From Nitrospirota bacterium (lineage in GTDB: Bacteria; Nitrospirota; Nitrospiria; Nitrospirales; UBA8639), in NCBI GenBank assembly GCA_003228495.1, contig QIDY01000348.1, positions 1 through 16,565 of the forward strand: 16,565 nucleotides of DNA. Reading direction: 5' to 3'. Below the pieces are notes generated by a model. It had not been told where the DNA came from, did no database searches, and saw nothing but the letters and a program-made list of their open reading frames with translations. A program made the translations under genes and the position numbers. Below, piece after piece: positions 16,260-16,565 of the stretch (positions within the stretch are counted from its first letter, which is position 1; each line of letters begins with the position of its first letter).

Positions 16260-16565
16260 CACCAAGTTCAACTACTTCTGTATGCCCTGGCTGTCAACAA
16301 TATTTCTATTCTTCATCAATCAACTAGAGTGCAATAATTAGATCAACTCCAACTGATCTAAGACATAAGGGCACCTCTAAAAACTGGTGTTTTTCAGAAT
16401 TACACACTTGTAGGCCATTGAAATCATTGGCACCAAAATTCAGACGTTGGAGTTTTTAGAGGTGCCCATCAATATCTTTTCTCCACATAACCTATTCAAA
16501 ATTCCTCTTTTAACACTCCTCTCCATTTAATCCGATAGCTACCATTCACGCGAATGTCCTACATC
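16260..16565. other. Non-coding region upstream of the DUF115 gene
   Basis: AT-rich with no credible gene. It contains the 99-bp inverted-repeat element at 16369-16467. I see no strong promoter for the DUF115 gene. The last 100 bases to the window edge show nothing recognisable. Confidence 0.5.
16369..16467. mobile_element. MITE-like 99-bp element with perfect 17-bp terminal inverted repeats
   Basis: GGGCACCTCTAAAAACT at 16369-16385 is the exact reverse complement of AGTTTTTAGAGGTGCCC at 16451-16467. The 65 bases between the arms have no coding capacity and do not extend the pairing. Such size and ends fit a non-autonomous transposable element mobilised by a transposase encoded elsewhere. 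A clear target-site duplication is not seen (flanks ...ACATAA and ATCAAT...). There is one copy in this window. It lies about 110 bp upstream of the DUF115 start, so it may affect that gene's transcription. A long-loop hairpin with a regulatory role is the alternative. Confidence 0.6.

Overview
The window is a stretch of bacterial surface-glycan or glycoprotein biosynthesis genes. All ten recognisable genes, plus an eleventh that runs off the left edge, lie on the minus strand, so transcription runs from high to low coordinates. GT9 (heptosyltransferase-superfamily) enzymes suggest a Gram-negative-type cell envelope. The taxon cannot be fixed from the sequence: a loose resemblance of the CgeB-like and GT2-TPR proteins to those of Nitrospirota-type bacteria is only an impression. 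Genes below about 7.6 kb look richer in G+C than those from 8.6 kb upward, which have a more AT-rich, accessory-island look. There are no rRNA, tRNA, CRISPR or intact IS genes.

Layout in the direction of transcription: 16260-16565 is non-coding and holds a 99-bp element with perfect 17-bp inverted ends (MITE-like). 15576-16259 encodes a small DUF115/Maf-type protein. 14736-15575 is an 840-bp gap with at most a decayed zinc-ribbon transposase-like fragment. 10579-14735 is a tightly packed five-gene set: SMP-30/gluconolactonase-type hydrolase, GT2 glycosyltransferase, acylneuraminate-type cytidylyltransferase, D-2-hydroxyacid dehydrogenase and SDR. Neighbouring genes in it overlap or lie 1 bp apart. 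After 120 bp follows a tandem FkbM methyltransferase (8605-10458). A 1-kb gene-poor gap (7579-8604) separates this from a second operon (7578 down to 1): a triple-GT2/TPR protein, a GT9, a CgeB-like glycosyltransferase and a second GT9 cut by the window edge.

Working hypothesis (inference): the five-gene set makes and transfers a CMP-activated 2-keto sugar acid. No NeuB/KdsA-type condensing enzyme is present. The pairing of a lactonase with a 2-hydroxyacid dehydrogenase instead suggests a route through lactone, aldonic acid and 2-ulosonic acid, followed by CMP activation. The GT2 beside it lacks a DxD metal motif, and the DUF115 protein belongs to the family of flagellin nonulosonic-acid (Maf) transferases; either could use the CMP donor. 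The FkbM protein would then cap or decorate glycans by O-methylation, and the second operon would build the rest of the chain. Many starts are non-ATG (GTG or TTG).
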